NCBI RefSeq assembly: GCF_015595025.1
Contig: NZ_JADNRL010000010.1
Coordinates: 173,712-237,711, forward strand
Source of the DNA: Halomonas sp. KAO
Lineage (GTDB): Bacteria > Pseudomonadota > Gammaproteobacteria > Pseudomonadales > Halomonadaceae
Reading direction: 5' to 3'
DNA: 64,000 nucleotides
Positions within the stretch are counted from its first letter, which is position 1; every line of letters starts with the position of its first letter. Below are positions 43,786 to 52,367 of this stretch, piece by piece. The notes beneath the pieces were generated by a model that did not search any database, had not been told where the DNA came from, and saw nothing but the letters and a program-made list of their open reading frames with translations. The position numbers were made by a program, and so were the translations under genes.

Positions 43786-43870
43786 GGTCAGGGGTCTCCA
43801 GCGGAAAAAGGCTCACCCTAGCGCAATGTGCCCGGGCTGGCCATGGCGGGGCCAGTGCCCCAGACAGCAG

Positions 43871-43894
43871 AAAGGCCCGCCGAGGCGAGCCTTT
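43871..43894 (-). terminator. Terminator of the cold-shock gene
   Basis: Eleven-base arms AAAGGCCCGCC and GGCGAGCCTTT with one mismatch. On the minus strand the stem is followed by TTTCTG. It lies about 40 bp beyond the csp stop codon. Confidence 0.7.
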
Positions 43895-43935
43895 CATCAC
43901 ACTGCAGGCATCTCTGCCCGGGCAGTCACATCAGA

Positions 43936-44142
43936 TCAGTCGATGACCTTGATGTTGGAGGCCTGAAGGCCTTTCTTGCCCTGAGTGACCTCGAAGGAGA
44001 CCTTCTGGCCGTCCTGCAGGGTCTTGAAGCCGTCGGCCTGGATCTCGGAGAAGTGTGCGAACAGGTCGTCGCCGCTGTCGTCCGGAGAGATGAAGCCGTA
44101 GCCCTTGGTGTCGTTGAACCACTTGACGGTACCGGTAGCCAT
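43936..44142 (-). CDS. CspA-family cold-shock protein
   Basis: Single-stranded nucleic-acid chaperone of 68 residues with one OB-fold cold-shock domain. RNP1 reads KGYGFIS and RNP2 reads DLFAHFS; the opening is [10 protein letters not shown]. Such proteins melt RNA structure. The ATG is preceded by GAAGGAATTC. The upstream region is long (355 bp to the divergent chaC gene), as usual for csp genes with a structured leader. Confidence 0.95.
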   Translation of the reverse strand: MATGTVKWFNDTKGYGFISPDDSGDDLFAHFSEIQADGFKTLQDGQKVSFEVTQGKKGLQASNIKVID

Positions 44143-44497
44143 TATCGAATTCCTTCAATAGCACTTTGATTTTGCCGGGTAATACCCGAGTTGCAGTGGG
44201 TAAAACAAGAAACGTTCCCGGGAAAATCGAGTCGCGCTAGAGCGTTCGATGCCTACCTGGGGTGTTACGACTTGCTAACCAACTGCCCCCAGCATGCCCC
44301 CTTGCCGCGCGAAGGTCAAACACTATTTGCGTCACTGGCGGCGATGCTCCGAGGCTCTCTTGCGCCTGCCCGGTGCGCTGTCGCTTACCGGGCTTGGGTG
44401 GACCACCAGTGCCACGCGGCTGACCATCGCGTCGGTCTGCGAAGAATCTGATATTTTCATGCAAGCACGACAAAATGAACGATTCTCAAGGAGCATA
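44143..44497. promoter_or_regulatory. Leader and divergent promoter region of the cold-shock gene
   Basis: The 355-bp gap between csp and chaC holds no credible gene. Near the csp start a short hairpin CGGGT-AAT-ACCCG occupies 44176-44188, within the likely 5' leader. The chaC ribosome-binding site AAGGAG lies at the other end. A cold-box motif could not be assigned with confidence. Confidence 0.4.
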
Positions 44498-45067
44498 ATG
44501 AGTCACGACACCACCCGGCTGAACCGCGAGAGAAACCACTTCGCCGGCCACGAGGCCATCTGGCTGTTCGGCTACGGCTCGCTGATCTGGAAGGCCGACT
44601 TCCCCTACCTGGAGCGCCGCCCGGCACATATCCATGGCTGGGTGCGACGCTTCTGGCAGGGTTCTCACGACCACCGCGGCACCCAGGCCGCCCCGGGCCG
44701 TGTCGCCACCCTGGTGCGCGAACCAGGGGCGGTCTGCCATGGCATGGCCTACCGCATCACCCCCGAGGTGCTCGCGCCGCTCGATGTGCGCGAGAAGAAC
44801 GGCTACCTGCGCGAGGTAACCACGCTGTGTTTCGATGACGGGCTCGGCGGCAGCACCCAGGGGCTGGTCTATCTGGCCGGCGCCGACAACGCCGCCTATC
44901 TCGGCGAGGCACCGCTGGACGCCATCGCCGCACAGATCGCCGCCTCCCACGGCCCCAGTGGCCCCAATCGCGACTATCTGGTCAACCTGGCCGCGGCACT
45001 GCGCGAGCTCGAGGTCGAGGATGAGCACGTCTTCGCCCTGGCCGCACGCCTGCCTCCGGCCGATTGA
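44498..45067 (+). CDS. ChaC-family gamma-glutamylcyclotransferase
   Basis: Cytoplasmic enzyme of 189 residues that releases 5-oxoproline from glutathione in characterised ChaC proteins. The nucleotide-like loop motif WLFGYGSLIWK (about residues 22-32) and a catalytic Glu in LDVREKNGYLRE (about residue 98) are present. I start at the ATG at 44498, six bases after AAGGAG; the upstream open frame is non-coding. Short gap (57 bp) to the next gene on the same strand, so possibly cotranscribed. Confidence 0.9.
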   Translation: MSHDTTRLNRERNHFAGHEAIWLFGYGSLIWKADFPYLERRPAHIHGWVRRFWQGSHDHRGTQAAPGRVATLVREPGAVCHGMAYRITPEVLAPLDVREKNGYLREVTTLCFDDGLGGSTQGLVYLAGADNAAYLGEAPLDAIAAQIAASHGPSGPNRDYLVNLAAALRELEVEDEHVFALAARLPPAD

Positions 45068-45124
45068 CATTACCTTACCCGCCCCATGCAATGGGGCGGT
45101 CTCTTAGTCGCAAAGGAGTGCATC

Positions 45125-46780
45125 ATGTCTCACCTGTCCCGCCTCGCGTCCCCCCCTCTGCGCTTCGGCGCCTACGCGCTCAGCCTGCTGGGCCTGGCTG
45201 CCAGCCTGGTGGGCCTGAGTGTTGCCGGTGGCACCTGGGGCTGGGGGGTACTCTCCTTCGGCCTGCTCGCCGCTCTGGGCACCTATGACCTGTGCCAGCG
45301 CCGCCATACGGTCAGCCGCAACTACCCGATCCTGGCCCACCTGCGCTACAACCTGGAGTCGTTCGGTCCGGAGATCCGCCAGTACTTCATCCAGAGCGAC
45401 ACCGAGGAAGTGCCCTTCTCCCGCGAGCAGCGGCGGCTGATCTACCAGCGTGCCAAGAACATCAGCGACAAGCGCCCCTTCGGCTCGCTGCATCATATGC
45501 GCCATCCCGGCTACGAATGGATAAGCCCCTCCCTGGCGCCAACCCATATCGCCCCCACCAGCCTGCGTATCACCGTAGGGGCCGAACGCACCAGACCCTA
45601 CTCGGCCAGCGTGTTCAATATCTCGGCGATGAGCTTCGGCGCGCTCTCCGCCAACGCCATCAGCGCCCTCAACGATGGCGCCTGCGAAGGCGGCTTCTAT
45701 CACGACACCGGCGAAGGGGCCATCTCGCCCTATCATCGTCGCGGCGGCGACCTGGTATGGGAGATCGGTTCGGGCTACTTCGGGTGTCGCGACTCGGCAG
45801 GTGACTTCGACCCCGAGCGCTTCCGTGAGAACGCTCGGGATAACGCCGTCAGGATGATCGAGATCAAGCTTTCCCAGGGAGCGAAGCCGGGCCACGGCGG
45901 CATCCTGCCCGGCGCCAAGGTCACCGAGGAGATCGCCAGCACCCGCGGCGTCCCCCCGGGACGCGACGTCATCTCCCCGGCGGCTCATACGGCCTTCACG
46001 ACCCCTCGCGAGCTGATCGATTTCATCGTGCGGTTGCGTGAACTGGCCGGCGACAAGCCGGTGGGCATCAAGCTGGCCATCGGTCACCCCTGGGAGTGGT
46101 TCGCCATCGTCAAGGCGATGCTCGAGACCGGCGAGCACCCCGACTTCGTGGTGGTCGACGGCGGTGAAGGCGGTACCGGCGCCGCCCCCCTGGAGTTCAT
46201 CAACCGCCTGGGGATGCCGCTGGACGAGGCCCTGCTGCTGGTCCACAACACCCTGGTGGGGGCCGGTCTGCGCGACCGTGTGAACCTGGCCGCGGCCGGC
46301 AAGCTGGTCAACGCCTTCGATATCGCACGCGCCATGGCGCTGGGAGCCGACTGGTGCAACGCTGCCCGGGGCTTCATGTTTGCCCTGGGCTGCATCCAGG
46401 CCCGCAGCTGCCACACCGACCGCTGCCCCAGCGGCGTGGCCACCCAGGATACCCTGCGCGGCAGCCGCCTGGACGTGCCGACCAAGGCGCACCGGGTGGC
46501 AAGCTTCCATGCCAATACCGTTGCCGCCCTGGCCGAGATGCTCGGCGCCGCGGGGCTTCGCCACGCCTCCGAGCTGGGCCCGGAGCATATCTCCCACCGC
46601 CTCACACGCCACGAGGTGAAGAGCTTCGCCGAGCTCCACGACTTCCTGACTCCAGGTGAGCTGCTGGTGGGCGGTGCCGAGCGCCACCCGGTGTTCCGCG
46701 ACTACTGGGAGAGTGCCTGCGCCGATAGCTTCGCCCCGCCCGAAGCGCTGGCGAGACTGCGCGACAGCAAGCTCTACTAG
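45125..46780 (+). CDS. FMN-binding glutamate-synthase-domain protein
   Basis: Protein of 551 residues containing the FMN/glutamate-synthase central domain without an amidotransferase domain. Two N-terminal hydrophobic helices (about residues 15-60) suggest membrane attachment. The TIM-barrel part includes SVFNISAMSFGALSANAISAL, KPGHGGILPGAKV, VVVDGGEGGTGAAP and a cysteine cluster CIQARSCHTDRCPSG, matching the GltB synthase Fe-S/FMN region. Activity of these stand-alone proteins is not established, so ammonia-dependent glutamate synthesis is only a possibility. ATG at 45125 follows AAAGGAG. Confidence 0.88.
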   Translation: MSHLSRLASPPLRFGAYALSLLGLAASLVGLSVAGGTWGWGVLSFGLLAALGTYDLCQRRHTVSRNYPILAHLRYNLESFGPEIRQYFIQSDTEEVPFSREQRRLIYQRAKNISDKRPFGSLHHMRHPGYEWISPSLAPTHIAPTSLRITVGAERTRPYSASVFNISAMSFGALSANAISALNDGACEGGFYHDTGEGAISPYHRRGGDLVWEIGSGYFGCRDSAGDFDPERFRENARDNAVRMIEIKLSQGAKPGHGGILPGAKVTEEIASTRGVPPGRDVISPAAHTAFTTPRELIDFIVRLRELAGDKPVGIKLAIGHPWEWFAIVKAMLETGEHPDFVVVDGGEGGTGAAPLEFINRLGMPLDEALLLVHNTLVGAGLRDRVNLAAAGKLVNAFDIARAMALGADWCNAARGFMFALGCIQARSCHTDRCPSGVATQDTLRGSRLDVPTKAHRVASFHANTVAALAEMLGAAGLRHASELGPEHISHRLTRHEVKSFAELHDFLTPGELLVGGAERHPVFRDYWESACADSFAPPEALARLRDSKLY

Positions 46781-46798
46781 CTCATTCCACCACCCGAC

Positions 46799-46833
46799 AA
46801 GAGGGCCCGGCGCCTGATGCGCCGGGTCCTCTT
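46799..46833 (+). terminator. Strong hairpin after the glutamate-synthase-domain gene
   Basis: Fifteen-base arms AAGAGGGCCCGGCGC and GCGCCGGGTCCTCTT with one G-T pair and a 5-base loop, starting 18 bp after the stop codon. Only a short T/C-rich tail follows. Likely the transcript end. Confidence 0.75.
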
Positions 46834-46876
46834 CTGCATGCCTGCGTTGGTTGCCGGGCGGCTCCCCGACGACGGC

Positions 46877-47116
46877 TCAGTCGCGCTCGACCTCGAGCAC
46901 CTCTCCATCGAGGGTATTGACCTTCAGCTCACGACCATCGGCCTCATAGTCTTCGATCTCGATGCGACCATCGTGGTCGGCCTGGAACTCATCGAACTCG
47001 ACCAGGCCCTCGGCCACGGCCAGTACCATGGCATCGCGCACCTCGGCCTCACTGAGCCCCCAGGCACCGCTGTCACGCCACCTGCGCTCCTCCTTGAGGC
47101 TCTCCCGCTGGTCAGG
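46877..47116 (-). pseudogene. PepSY-domain protein, N-terminally truncated
   Basis: The minus strand encodes a PepSY-like C-terminus: GLSEAEVRDAMVLAVAEGL, then EFDEFQADHDGRIEIEDYEA and GRELKVNTLDGEVLEVERD, ending at a TGA (46877-46879). The frame is open for 79 codons back to a stop at 47117-47119, but no start codon with a signal peptide precedes the domain, so the N-terminus is lost. It faces away from another PepSY-like relic at 47137. Confidence 0.7.
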
Positions 47117-47136
47117 TCAAAGCTCACCTCGGCTGC

Positions 47137-47255
47137 CACGCCTCATCGAGCCAGCCTTCCACCTAGAGGTCGAGTTCGACGCAGAAAGCGGCGAGCTGGT
47201 CGGCATGGAGAGGGTAAGGATCGATGCCATGCGCCGCCGGGAGGAGGCGCCATGA
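47137..47255 (+). pseudogene. Second PepSY-like C-terminal relic
   Basis: The plus-strand frame reads LIEPAFHLEVEFDAESGELV followed by RVRIDAMRRREEAP and a stop. This looks like the C-terminal part of a PepSY protein that usually precedes a two-component regulator gene. No start codon or N-terminal half is present. Its stop overlaps the ATG of the response-regulator relic (CCATGA), the spacing of an intact operon. Confidence 0.55.
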
Positions 47256-47326
47256 AGGTACTGCCGGTGAAGGACGACCGCGCCCTGAGTGAGGCACTCG
47301 GCAGCGCGCTGCGAGAACGCTCCTGA
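47252..47326 (+). pseudogene. Response-regulator N-terminal relic
   Basis: Only 24 codons remain: MKVLPVKDDRALSEALGSAL and RERS, then a stop. The pattern matches the first strand and helix of OmpR-type receivers (MKVLLVEDDRALSEAL...), with the acidic pair changed to KD-D. The rest of the regulator and any histidine kinase gene are missing. The CDF transporter gene ends 9 bp later on the other strand. Confidence 0.6.
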
Positions 47327-47334
47327 ACCGCAGC

Positions 47335-48234
47335 TCACTCCCGCGTATCGGCGCAGTCGTGGCGATCCTCGAGCTGGATGGTGGCGTGATAGATGCCGTA
47401 GCGCTCCATCAGCAGGGTCTTGATCTCGATCAGAACCGCCTGGCGGTCCTCTCCGCCGTCCACCGCTGCATGTAGCGAAGCCAGGTGGCGCGCCGGGGTC
47501 AGGGACCATAGATGCACATGGTGAACATCATGCACCGCCGGCAGTGCCGCGGGAATTTCCCGGCGCAGCTGCTCGCCGGTAGGCTCCTGCGGCGCCCCCT
47601 CGAGCAGGATATGCCCCGACTCCCGGGTCAGCTTCCAGGCACTCTTCAGGATCAACGCCGCGACCAGCAGCGACAGCAGCGGGTCGATGGGCGTCCAGCC
47701 GGTGGCGAGTATCACCAGCGCGGCGATGATAGCCGCTACCGAGCCGAGCAGGTCACCCAGCACATGCAGGGCCGCACCACGGATATTGAGATTGTCGCGA
47801 TCACCGCCGTGAAGGATAGCGAACACCAGCAGGTTGACCACCAGCCCCAGGGTGGCAATGACCAGCATAGGGACTCCCATGACCGCCACCGGTGACATGA
47901 AGCGACGCACCGCCTCGATGCCAATCCACACCACGATGGCGATCAGCGTCAGGCCATTGACGAAGGCGGCCAGGGTCTGCACCCGGTGGTAGCCATAGCT
48001 GCGCCGGCTGTCCGCCGGTCGGCGACTGATCCAGGCGGCGAACCAGGCCAGCCCCAGGGCCGCGGCATCGGTAAGCATATGGCCGGCATCGGCCAGCAGC
48101 GCCAGCGAACCTGACAGGATACCGCCCACCACCTCGGCAAGCATGAAACCGGCGGTGAGCAGGATGCCCCAGAACAGCCGGCGCTGGCTGTCGTGGCTGT
48201 TCGAGTCGTGTTGATGAGAATGATCGTGAGCCAT
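47335..48234 (-). CDS. CDF-family heavy-metal cation efflux protein (ZitB/CzcD-like)
   Basis: Inner-membrane zinc or related divalent-cation/proton antiporter, 299 residues. A His-rich N-terminus (MAHDHSHQHDSNSHD) precedes six helices. The metal site motifs are LLADAGHMLTDA (TM2, about residue 55) and ALHVLGDLLGSVAAI (TM5, HxxxD, about 160). The C-terminal cytoplasmic domain contains HDVHHVHLWSLTP. ATG at 48234 follows GGAGAGG; a slightly longer start exists but lacks a better site. Specificity cannot be settled from sequence. Confidence 0.92.
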   Translation of the reverse strand: MAHDHSHQHDSNSHDSQRRLFWGILLTAGFMLAEVVGGILSGSLALLADAGHMLTDAAALGLAWFAAWISRRPADSRRSYGYHRVQTLAAFVNGLTLIAIVVWIGIEAVRRFMSPVAVMGVPMLVIATLGLVVNLLVFAILHGGDRDNLNIRGAALHVLGDLLGSVAAIIAALVILATGWTPIDPLLSLLVAALILKSAWKLTRESGHILLEGAPQEPTGEQLRREIPAALPAVHDVHHVHLWSLTPARHLASLHAAVDGGEDRQAVLIEIKTLLMERYGIYHATIQLEDRHDCADTRE

Positions 48235-48328
48235 GACCTCTCCGCGAGTGTCGGCATGGGTCAACCCAGCGGGGCGAGCGGTATCTCGCCCGAGCCGCCC
48301 GGGGATGGAGTCGGTGACGCCAAGGCAG

Positions 48329-48895
48329 TCACATCACCGGTACACCGATCAGCCATGTATGCAGATAAAAGGCAAACACGAGATAGGCCACCAGGCCGAC
48401 CACCACGGCCGTGACGGTACCGGCCGCACTCGGAGCTGGCACCTCTGCACGTGGGCGGCGGCGAGCCGATCGAAAATCGAAGATTGCCCATACCAGGAAG
48501 GCGCCGAACAGCACGATATCGCCCAGCCGCCCGTTGGCCAGCAGATGGGCGAAGGCCCAAAGCTTCACCGCCAGGATCATCGGATGACCGAGCCTCGCCT
48601 TGAGGTGATTACGCGGCACATACGCCGCCACCAGCAGCACGAAGGCGGGTATCATGAACAGCGACACCACATGGCGCAGCGCCACCGGCGGCTGCCAGAT
48701 CCACACCGGATCCAGGCGCGTCTGCCCATAGCCCCAGATCACCATGGCCAGACCGAGAATCGAAACTACCGAGTAGGCCGCCTTCCAGGGCAGCTCACCC
48801 ATTCGTCGTATCTGGGCGCCTCGCCAGTCATCGGCCAGAATGCGCACCGAGTGCGCCCCGAGAAAGATCAACAGGCCGATCAGCAGCACGGTCAT
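48329..48895 (-). CDS. NnrU-family membrane protein
   Basis: Integral membrane protein of 188 residues with five or six helices. The opening LLIGLLIFLGAHSVRI, the GLAMVIWGYGQTR segment and the GHPMILAVKLWAFAHLLANG region are characteristic of NnrU, a family first linked to denitrification and also to isoprenoid/carotenoid reactions. ATG at 48895 lies eight bases after GGAGG. No nitrate or nitrite reduction genes are in the window. Upstream of the CDF gene on the same strand with a 94-bp gap. Confidence 0.88.
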   Translation of the reverse strand: MTVLLIGLLIFLGAHSVRILADDWRGAQIRRMGELPWKAAYSVVSILGLAMVIWGYGQTRLDPVWIWQPPVALRHVVSLFMIPAFVLLVAAYVPRNHLKARLGHPMILAVKLWAFAHLLANGRLGDIVLFGAFLVWAIFDFRSARRRPRAEVPAPSAAGTVTAVVVGLVAYLVFAFYLHTWLIGVPVM

Positions 48896-49030
48896 GGTCG
48901 TAACCTCCATCAATGAAAAGGGGTCGGCGTGGAACAAAGCCGCTGCCAGCGTAGTCGTTTGCCTTGGCTGGGGCCAGGGAGGTCGATCGCCGGGGCTCAC
49001 CGAACAGACTGACATCAGCAAAGGATGGCC

Positions 49031-50962
49031 ATGCCACAAGATACGACTCCCCTGCCCGATGTGCTCGCCGGCCCCCTGCTGCGCCGCCTGGCTCCCGACC
49101 GCCTGGCACTGTGGCTGGCCACCAGCCGCCCCCTGTCGCTATCGCTCGAGCTGGTGCCCACGAATGAATCGCCTCGCCGGCTAGCCATTGCCGACGATCA
49201 TTGCCGGCGAGTGCCGGTGGGGCGCCACGCCTGGCTGTATCTGATCGACCTGCCGCTGGAGGACCCGCTGCCTCGGGATGCCCTGATCACCTACGACCTT
49301 TACCTGCACGATGGTGATCAGGAGCGCGGCATCGCCGGCTGGGGGCCACACCTGCTCGACGCCGATGGCGAACTGCCCACCTTCGTGCTGGCCAGTCGCC
49401 ACCACCGGCTGCTGCATGGCTCCTGTCGCAAGCCCCACCATGACGGCGGCGACGGTCTGGTGCGCGCCGAGGCGTGGCTGGCCGAGCGCCGCGCAGCCCC
49501 CGAGGAGCGCCCCGCCTGGCTGCTGATGACCGGCGACCAGGTCTACGCCGACGATGTCGCCGGTCCCATGCTGGTGGCGATTCATGCCCTGATCCATCGC
49601 CTGGAGCTGTTCGACGAGCCGCTGGAGGGTGCCGTGGTGGCCGATAGCCGGGCGTTGCATGGCGACGCCGCACACTATTACGACCGCGAGTCGCTGTTGC
49701 CCGATGTCGAGAGTTCGGAGAATCTGCGAGAGCGCTTCTTCGGCGGCGTGCGCAAGCCGATATTCACCTCGGCCAATGCCCACAACCATCTGGCCACCTT
49801 CGCCGAGATGGTCGCCATGTATCTGCTGGTGTGGTCGCCGACGCCCTGGGAGCTGGTCGAGGTGGGACCGCCGACGCTCGACGCCGAGCATACGTCGCTG
49901 TTCCGCGAACAACAGGCGGTGATCGAGCGCTTCGTGGCGGGATTGCCGGCCTGCGCACGCCTGCTTGCTCGGCTGCCCACTCTGATGATCTTCGACGATC
50001 ACGATATCACCGACGACTGGAACCTCACCGCCGACTGGGAGCACACCGCCTACGGCCACCCCTTCTCGCGGCGCATCATCGGCAACGCCCTGCTGGGCTA
50101 CCTGTTGTGCCAGGGCTGGGGCAACGACCCCGAACGCCTGGCCGAACCGCTGAACGAATGCACGCATGTGCTCGAGGCCGCCAGGGGGAATGGCGGCTGG
50201 CTCGACGGCGAGGCCCTGGATGCCATGATCCAGCGCCTGCTGCGCTTCGAAGGCTGGGAGTATCAGGTGCCGGGGGAGCCACCTCTGGTGGTGCTCGATA
50301 CCCGAACCCGGCGCTGGCGCAGCGAGCGCAGTCCCAAGCGTCCCTCGGGGCTGATGGACTGGGAGGCGCTCAGCGACTTCCAGCAGGCACTGCTCGGCCA
50401 CCCCTCGACGATCATCGTCTCACCGGCGCCGATGTTCGGCGTCAAGCTGATCGAAGTGATCCAGAAACTCTTTAGCCTGGCCGGCAAGCCGCTGGTAGTC
50501 GATGCCGAGAACTGGATGGCTCACCGCGGCGCCGCCAAGGTGCTGCTCAATATCTTCCGCCACTCGCGCACCCCGGGGAACTACGTCATCCTCTCCGGCG
50601 ACGTGCATTACTCCTTCGCCTACGACATCCGAATCCGCCAGCGCAGCCATGGACCACGGCTCTGGCAGATCACCTCCAGCGGCATCAAGAACGCCTTTCC
50701 CGACACCCTGCTCGACTGGTTCGACCGCCTGAACCGCTGGCTCTATGCGCCCTGGTCACCGCTCAACTGGCTCACCAAGCGCCGACGCCTGGCCATCACG
50801 CCCCGCGACCCGGATCGTGCCCGCGCCGGCGAGCGGCTCTGGAACGGCAGCGGGATCGGCCTGGTCGACTTCGATGAACAAGGCCGCCCCCGCGATATCC
50901 GCCAGCTGGACGCCCGCGGCTTCGAGGTGCGCTTTCCACCGGAATCTCACCAAGAGGCCTGA
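49031..50962 (+). CDS. PhoD-like metallophosphatase
   Basis: Protein of 643 residues related to alkaline phosphatase D. An N-terminal beta domain (about 1-125) precedes the phosphatase core. Metal-ligand motifs include HGSCRKPHHDG (about residue 133), MTGDQVYADD (about 165), FDDHDITDDWN (about 320) and LSGDVHYSF (about 520). No signal peptide or Tat motif is visible, unlike Bacillus PhoD, so it may be cytoplasmic. ATG 49031 is six bases after AAAGG; the ATG at 49025 is too close. Its last 16 bp overlap the convergent pgpA gene. Confidence 0.85.
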   Translation: MPQDTTPLPDVLAGPLLRRLAPDRLALWLATSRPLSLSLELVPTNESPRRLAIADDHCRRVPVGRHAWLYLIDLPLEDPLPRDALITYDLYLHDGDQERGIAGWGPHLLDADGELPTFVLASRHHRLLHGSCRKPHHDGGDGLVRAEAWLAERRAAPEERPAWLLMTGDQVYADDVAGPMLVAIHALIHRLELFDEPLEGAVVADSRALHGDAAHYYDRESLLPDVESSENLRERFFGGVRKPIFTSANAHNHLATFAEMVAMYLLVWSPTPWELVEVGPPTLDAEHTSLFREQQAVIERFVAGLPACARLLARLPTLMIFDDHDITDDWNLTADWEHTAYGHPFSRRIIGNALLGYLLCQGWGNDPERLAEPLNECTHVLEAARGNGGWLDGEALDAMIQRLLRFEGWEYQVPGEPPLVVLDTRTRRWRSERSPKRPSGLMDWEALSDFQQALLGHPSTIIVSPAPMFGVKLIEVIQKLFSLAGKPLVVDAENWMAHRGAAKVLLNIFRHSRTPGNYVILSGDVHYSFAYDIRIRQRSHGPRLWQITSSGIKNAFPDTLLDWFDRLNRWLYAPWSPLNWLTKRRRLAITPRDPDRARAGERLWNGSGIGLVDFDEQGRPRDIRQLDARGFEVRFPPESHQEA

Positions 50963-51420
50963 CGCCGCCGCCAGAGCATCAGGCCACCGGCCATCACCAG
51001 CCAGGTCATGGCGGCGGCGATCACGTCGTCGAGCACGATGCCGACGCCGCCGGGCATGGTTTCGACCAGGCTCACCGGCGGCGGCTTGGTGGCGTCGAAC
51101 AGGCGATAGACCACGAAGGCGGAGGCCAGCGCCAGAGGCTGACGCGCCGCCGCCTGACCCACTACCGCCACCGGGAAGGCGACGATCTCGTCGAGCACGA
51201 TGCGCCCATCATCCTTGTCGCCCAGCGCCTGCTCGGCCAGGTGACATACCGGCACCGCGGCCAGCAGCAGCGTCAGCGTGACCGCGACCTGTATCCGCCA
51301 AGTGCGTCCCAGCAGCCACCAGGCCAGCGGCAGGCCGAGCAGCGAGCCCAGCGTGCCCGAGGCCCAGGGCGAGAGCCCCAGGCCGAGGCCGGTGGCCAGG
51401 GTCATCAGAGGGTCGACCAT
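50947..51420 (-). CDS. pgpA: Phosphatidylglycerophosphatase A
   Basis: Inner-membrane enzyme removing phosphate from phosphatidylglycerophosphate in phosphatidylglycerol synthesis, 157 residues with about four helices. The family signature GLGLSPWASGTLGSLLGLPL (about residues 12-32), DDGRIVLDEIVAFPVA (about 70) and RLFDATKPPP (about 106) are all present. Its ATG at 51420 overlaps the last base of the upstream DUF533 gene stop codon (TGATG), so translation is coupled. 3' end overlaps phoD-like gene by 16 bp. Confidence 0.94.
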   Translation of the reverse strand: MVDPLMTLATGLGLGLSPWASGTLGSLLGLPLAWWLLGRTWRIQVAVTLTLLLAAVPVCHLAEQALGDKDDGRIVLDEIVAFPVAVVGQAAARQPLALASAFVVYRLFDATKPPPVSLVETMPGGVGIVLDDVIAAAMTWLVMAGGLMLWRRRQASW

Positions 51421-52211
51421 CAACCGGCCTCCCGGGCCTGGTGTTCAAGCTCCGTGGTCACCTCCCCCGGCAGTGACAGGGCGCGGCCGAGCTGGTCGAG
51501 CCAGGCGCGCTCCATGGCGTTCTGCTCGTCGACCACCGCCACGCTGATCAGGTACATCTCGCGGGCCGCCTGGGGCGAATCGACCTGCGCCGCCAGCGCC
51601 TCGGCGTCCAGCGGCGCCTGAAGCTGACGCTCCACCCAGGCATGCAGCTCCTGATCGGCCCCCAGGGCATCGATCTGGCCGGCGATCAGTTCCCGCTCCT
51701 GATCATCGATATGCCCGTCAGCGCGGGCGGCCATGATCATCGCCTGCAGCAGCTCCAGGCTGCGCCGCTCGCGCGCCTCGCCCCCCAGCTGTTCCACCGG
51801 CTCACCCTCGGCGGGCGCTGCACCGCCCTGCCCGCCTGATGAGGAGGCGCCGTCGCGCGAGTTCTGCCACGCCTTCCAGGCCAACACTCCCACGCCGGCG
51901 ATGGCGCCATACTTGAGCGCCTTGCCGCCCAGCTTGCGGCCCCGCTTGGAGCCCACCAGCAGTCCCAGGGCGCCGCCGCCCAGCAGGCTCTTGACATCGA
52001 AGCCCGAGCCACCGCCCTGGCTGCCGCTGCCCTGGCTATCTCCACCCTCTCTATTTGCACCCTGATTACCGCCGCCCTGTCCACCGCCAAACTGGCGGGA
52101 GAGGCCATCGAGCATGCCCTTGATATCCAGGCCCTGGCCGCCCTCGTTAGACCGGCTGCCGGAACCGCCGGCCTGCTTCATCAGCTGCTCGAGTATCTTG
52201 CTGGCATTCAT
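51420..52211 (-). CDS. DUF533 / TerB-like inner-membrane protein (YebE-like)
   Basis: Protein of 263 residues. An N-terminal helix (ASKILEQLMKQ) leads into a Gly/Gln/Ser-rich linker (about 15-75) and a hydrophobic stretch GGGALGLLVGSKRGRKLGGK (about 80-100). The C-terminal TerB-like helical domain (about 155-260) contains MIMAARADGHIDDQERELI with its acidic loop. YebE-type proteins have no firm function. ATG 52211 follows GGAGGAGAG. Coupled to pgpA. The frame extends eight codons further upstream but without a better site. Confidence 0.85.
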   Translation of the reverse strand: MNASKILEQLMKQAGGSGSRSNEGGQGLDIKGMLDGLSRQFGGGQGGGNQGANREGGDSQGSGSQGGGSGFDVKSLLGGGALGLLVGSKRGRKLGGKALKYGAIAGVGVLAWKAWQNSRDGASSSGGQGGAAPAEGEPVEQLGGEARERRSLELLQAMIMAARADGHIDDQERELIAGQIDALGADQELHAWVERQLQAPLDAEALAAQVDSPQAAREMYLISVAVVDEQNAMERAWLDQLGRALSLPGEVTTELEHQAREAG

Positions 52212-52367
52212 CGCGCTCTCCTCCTGGCTGAACACTCCCCCTACGGGGCTTGGGTCGACTCTATCCCAGGCACCGGCCTTGAAACATCCGTTTCGCTATT
52301 CATTTCGACATCCACCACCCGAGACCGCATCATGAAAACCGGAAAGGAAACAGGAGCCACCCTCGCC

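Noticed and set aside
46817..47326. A single plus-strand gene of 169 codons
   Set aside because: Its first half is antisense to a PepSY domain and only the last 24 codons resemble a protein (a receiver start); better explained as relics.
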